In this document: positions 5,909 through 7,778 of the stretch, piece after piece
Position numbering within the stretch: position 1 is the first letter of the stretch
How the letters are laid out: every line of letters starts with the position of its first letter
Assembly (NCBI GenBank): GCA_900555855.1
Contig: USML01000083.1
Span: 1 to 7,778, forward strand
Direction of reading: 5' to 3'
From: an uncultured Eubacteriales bacterium
GTDB lineage: Bacteria > Bacillota > Clostridia > Oscillospirales > Butyricicoccaceae
Length of the DNA stretch: 7,778 bases
Notes under the pieces: generated by a model
Databases searched by the model: none
What the model was told of the DNA's origin: nothing
What the model saw: only the letters and a program-made list of their open reading frames with translations
Translations under genes and position numbers: made by a program

Positions 5909-6811
5909 ATGCTTTCCCTTTCTCCTCTGACGCTTTCCGCCCTGCCTGTCCTGCGTCCCTTCTTTGCAAAGCCCAGCGGCCGCATCTGCGACGATACGCT
6001 GGGCGGCGTTTTCCTCTGGCGGGAGCTTTATCATACGGAATATGCCGTGCAGGACGATACGCTTTTTCTTCGCTCCCACGGGCAGGAGACGGAGGGCGGC
6101 GTCTTCTGGTGCTCTCCCATGGGCGGCGACCCCATTCGGGCCATCGAGACCCTGCGGCGGCAGCAGCCGTCCCAGCCGCTGCAGCTGGGCTTTGTCTCTG
6201 AGGAGGAGCTGGCGCTTCTCCAATCGGTCTGCCCGGCGCTTCAGGCCCGGGAGATCCCGGATGCGGAGGATTATCTCTACAACGCCGCCGATCTGCAGAC
6301 GCTGGAGGGCCATTCCTATGCCGGCCAGCGGAACCACATCCGCCAGTTTATCCGGGCCAATCCGGACTGGCGCTTCGAGCCCATCACCCGGCAGAATCTC
6401 CCGGCGGTGCAGGCGCTGGTCTCCCGCTATGCGGCGCTGCGGCAAAAGGACGCCCTGACCTTTCAGGAGGACGAGCGCCGGGCGCTGGAGGTGCTGCAGG
6501 ACTATGAGGACTACGGCTTTCTCGGCGGGGCCGTCTTTTCCGAGGGCGACCAGGCCGTCTCCATGGCCCTGGGCGAGGTCCGGGGCGACACCCTCTATGT
6601 ACACATCGAAAAGGCCGATCCCCTGTGCCACGGGGCCTATCAGATGATCGTCCAGCAGTTTTCCCAATATGCCGCCGGCGAGGGCGTCTGCTTCATCAAC
6701 CGGGAGGACGACGCCGGAGACCCGGGCCTGCGCAGGTCCAAGCTCTCCTACAAGCCCTGCCGGATGCTGAAAAAATATCTGGTGGAGCTTCCGGCGGAGG
6801 ATGCCGTCTGA
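5909..6811 (+). CDS. DUF2156 protein (phosphatidylglycerol lysyltransferase C-terminal-like, GNAT fold)
   Basis: Soluble protein of 300 residues resembling the catalytic C-terminal half of MprF-type aminoacyl-phosphatidylglycerol synthases, built from two GNAT-like folds. Free-standing members are common in Firmicutes and their activity is mostly untested. Marks of the family are FLWRELYHTEY (35-45), QRNHIRQFIRANPDWRFEPI (140-159), YEDYGFLGGAV (199-209), LYVHIEKADP (229-238), GAYQMI (242-247) and INREDDAGDPGLRRSKLSYK (263-282). There is no N-terminal flippase/membrane region as in full MprF. The ATG at 5909 is chosen because GAGGT (5896-5900) lies eight bases before it; the frame is open back to 5678, but that part overlaps the promoter and the divergent gene. 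The neighbouring membrane protein and uppP suggest an envelope or lipid role, but this is inference. Transfer of an amino acid from tRNA to a lipid or another acceptor is possible. Confidence 0.85.
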   Translation: MLSLSPLTLSALPVLRPFFAKPSGRICDDTLGGVFLWRELYHTEYAVQDDTLFLRSHGQETEGGVFWCSPMGGDPIRAIETLRRQQPSQPLQLGFVSEEELALLQSVCPALQAREIPDAEDYLYNAADLQTLEGHSYAGQRNHIRQFIRANPDWRFEPITRQNLPAVQALVSRYAALRQKDALTFQEDERRALEVLQDYEDYGFLGGAVFSEGDQAVSMALGEVRGDTLYVHIEKADPLCHGAYQMIVQQFSQYAAGEGVCFINREDDAGDPGLRRSKLSYKPCRMLKKYLVELPAEDAV

Positions 6812-6869
6812 ACGGCGCGCCGCCTTCATACACTGAACCGAACGCTATCTTTTTATGAGGTGAATCATC

Positions 6870-7688
6870 ATGCCGATCTGGGTCGCGATCTTACTGGGCG
6901 CGGTGCAGGGCCTTGCGGAATTCCTGCCCATCTCCTCCTCCGGTCATCTGGCGCTGGTGCAGGCGCTGCTGGATTTTGACCAATACAATGTAAACGCCGT
7001 GGCGTTTGACCTGATGCTCCATTTGGGGACGCTGGTGGCCGTGGTGGCGGCCTTCTGGCAGGATGTCAAGACGCTGGTGGCGGAGGGGCTCCGCTGGATT
7101 CTCGACGGCTTCCGCCTGCGGAACCGGCCCGCCCGCCGTCTGGTGGTATTGATCCTGATCGCCACCCTCCCGCTGGTGCTGGGCGCGCTGCTGGAGGGCT
7201 ATGTGGAAAGCGCCTTCAGCAGCCCGCTGTTCATCGGCGTTGCCCTTTGCTTTACGGCGGTTCTGCTCTGGACTGCGGCGAAGCATAGCGGCGGCAGGAA
7301 GACGGAGGCCGACGCGCGCTATTCCGACGCTCTGAAGGTGGGGCTCATGCAGCTCATCGCTCTGTTTCCCGGTGTTTCCCGCAGCGGCAGCACCATCTGC
7401 GGCGGGCTGTTCTGCGGCTTCCAAAAGGACTTTGCCGTGCGCTTCGCCTTTCTGATGAGCATTCCCGCCGTCTGCGGCGCGGTGGTGTTCAAGCTGCCCG
7501 ATCTGTTCCACGGGGCCATGACGGCGGAGCTGGCCCTGCCCTGTCTGGCGGGCTTTGTGACCTCCGCCCTGTTTGGCTATCTGGCCATTTTTACCGTGCG
7601 GCTGCTGATGAAGAAAAACAGCTTCCGTTGGTTTTCCGTTTATTGCCTGTGCGCCGGCGTGATCGCCATCGTGTGCAGCATTCTCTAA
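6870..7688 (+). CDS. uppP: Undecaprenyl-diphosphatase (UppP/BacA family)
   Basis: Integral membrane phosphatase that converts undecaprenyl diphosphate to undecaprenyl phosphate on the outer face of the membrane, recycling the lipid carrier for peptidoglycan and other envelope polymers (EC 3.6.1.27). Overproduction of this family gives bacitracin resistance. The 272 residues are a normal length. The first catalytic motif (E/Q)xxxE is Q13 to E17 in QGLAEFLPISSSGHL, with H26; the second is PGVSRSGST at 167-175, with R171. Several hydrophobic helices follow, including the C-terminal ones at roughly 210-272. The ATG at 6870 follows GAGGTG (6857-6862) by seven bases. It lies 58 bases after the DUF2156 gene with no clear promoter or terminator between, so it may be read from the same transcript. 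The next gene starts 15 bases downstream. Confidence 0.95.
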   Translation: MPIWVAILLGAVQGLAEFLPISSSGHLALVQALLDFDQYNVNAVAFDLMLHLGTLVAVVAAFWQDVKTLVAEGLRWILDGFRLRNRPARRLVVLILIATLPLVLGALLEGYVESAFSSPLFIGVALCFTAVLLWTAAKHSGGRKTEADARYSDALKVGLMQLIALFPGVSRSGSTICGGLFCGFQKDFAVRFAFLMSIPAVCGAVVFKLPDLFHGAMTAELALPCLAGFVTSALFGYLAIFTVRLLMKKNSFRWFSVYCLCAGVIAIVCSIL

Positions 7689-7703
7689 GGAAGGTGATGC
7701 TTC

Positions 7704-7778
7704 TTGGCACAGACCAAAGCTTCCAAAAAAAGCAAAACAACGCCGGCAAAAAAGCCGGCGGCAAAAGCCGCATCTAAA
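7704..7778 (+). CDS. N-terminus of a Lys/Ala-rich protein, cut by the window end (possibly FtsK-like)
   Basis: Only 25 codons are present, open to the last base. From TTG at 7704 the reading is MAQTKASKKSKTTPAKKPAA followed by KAASK, a basic, low-complexity leader. The start has a good site, GGAAGGTGA (7689-7697), six bases before it, and lies 15 bases after uppP, so co-transcription is likely. Such Lys/Ala/Thr-rich leaders open DNA translocases of the FtsK/SpoIIIE family in many Firmicutes, but also ribosomal, histone-like and other proteins, so the product cannot be named. A competing ATG at 7697 gives only a 26-residue peptide ending at 7777. Confidence 0.5.
   Translation, partial: MAQTKASKKSKTTPAKKPAAKAASK

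Noticed and set aside
5900..6829. 309-codon minus-strand frame opposite the DUF2156 gene
   Set aside because: It is an antisense shadow without family features; the plus strand carries the conserved DUF2156 motifs.
6812..6869. Possible promoter or terminator between the DUF2156 gene and uppP (palindrome CGGCGCGCCG at 6813-6822, TATCTT near 6846)
   Set aside because: The palindrome has no loop and is short. No -35/-10 pair with acceptable spacing was found, so read-through from the upstream gene is simpler.
7742..7759. GCCGGC, six A, GCCGGC, which could form a hairpin
   Set aside because: It lies within the Lys/Ala-rich coding start and is explained by repeated Lys and Pro/Ala codons.

Overview
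The window reads as a chromosomal contig end from a high-G+C anaerobic Firmicute, most likely an Oscillospiraceae-type gut clostridium (Flavonifractor/Intestinimonas/Oscillibacter-like). This placement is inferred from several things: a ferredoxin-dependent 2-oxoacid oxidoreductase, a clostridial family I CoA-transferase, a DUF2156 protein of the Firmicute type, purine-rich Shine-Dalgarno sites, and TTG/GTG starts. No rRNA, tRNA, CRISPR array, insertion sequence or phage gene was seen. The first 49 bases are not biological: they match an Illumina Nextera i7 adapter ending in the Tn5 mosaic end, so genomic sequence begins at about base 50.

Region 1 (about 50-5019, + strand) is a tight four-gene cluster that looks like one operon: iorA (TTG start at 129), iorB, an acetyl-CoA hydrolase/transferase-family CoA-transferase, and a class I/II PLP aminotransferase. 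Gaps are 3, 15 and 34 bases. Together the genes form a nearly complete module. The aminotransferase interconverts an amino acid (probably aromatic) and its 2-oxo acid. IorAB oxidatively decarboxylates the 2-oxo acid to an aryl-acetyl-CoA and reduces ferredoxin. The CoA-transferase then moves CoA to an acceptor acid, releasing the aryl acetate. All steps are chemically reversible, so the set could also scavenge aryl acids for amino acid synthesis. A perfect -10 box (60-65) lies just inside the genomic sequence; its -35 region is lost to the adapter junction.

Region 2 (5020-5106) is a convergent intergenic gap holding a 16-bp perfect G+C-rich hairpin and a second short hairpin.

Region 3 (5107-6811) is a divergent pair: a TVP38/DedA-like membrane protein on the minus strand and a DUF2156 (phosphatidylglycerol lysyltransferase C-terminal-like) protein on the plus strand. 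A 196-base A+T-rich spacer between them carries one good promoter for each direction and two phased A-tracts.

Region 4 (6812-7778, + strand) holds uppP, encoding undecaprenyl-diphosphatase, then the first 25 codons of a Lys/Ala-rich protein that runs off the end (possibly FtsK-like, weakly supported). Regions 3 and 4 lean towards envelope functions. The notable points are the amino acid/aryl-CoA operon and the adapter artefact that would corrupt the iorA N-terminus if annotated naively.
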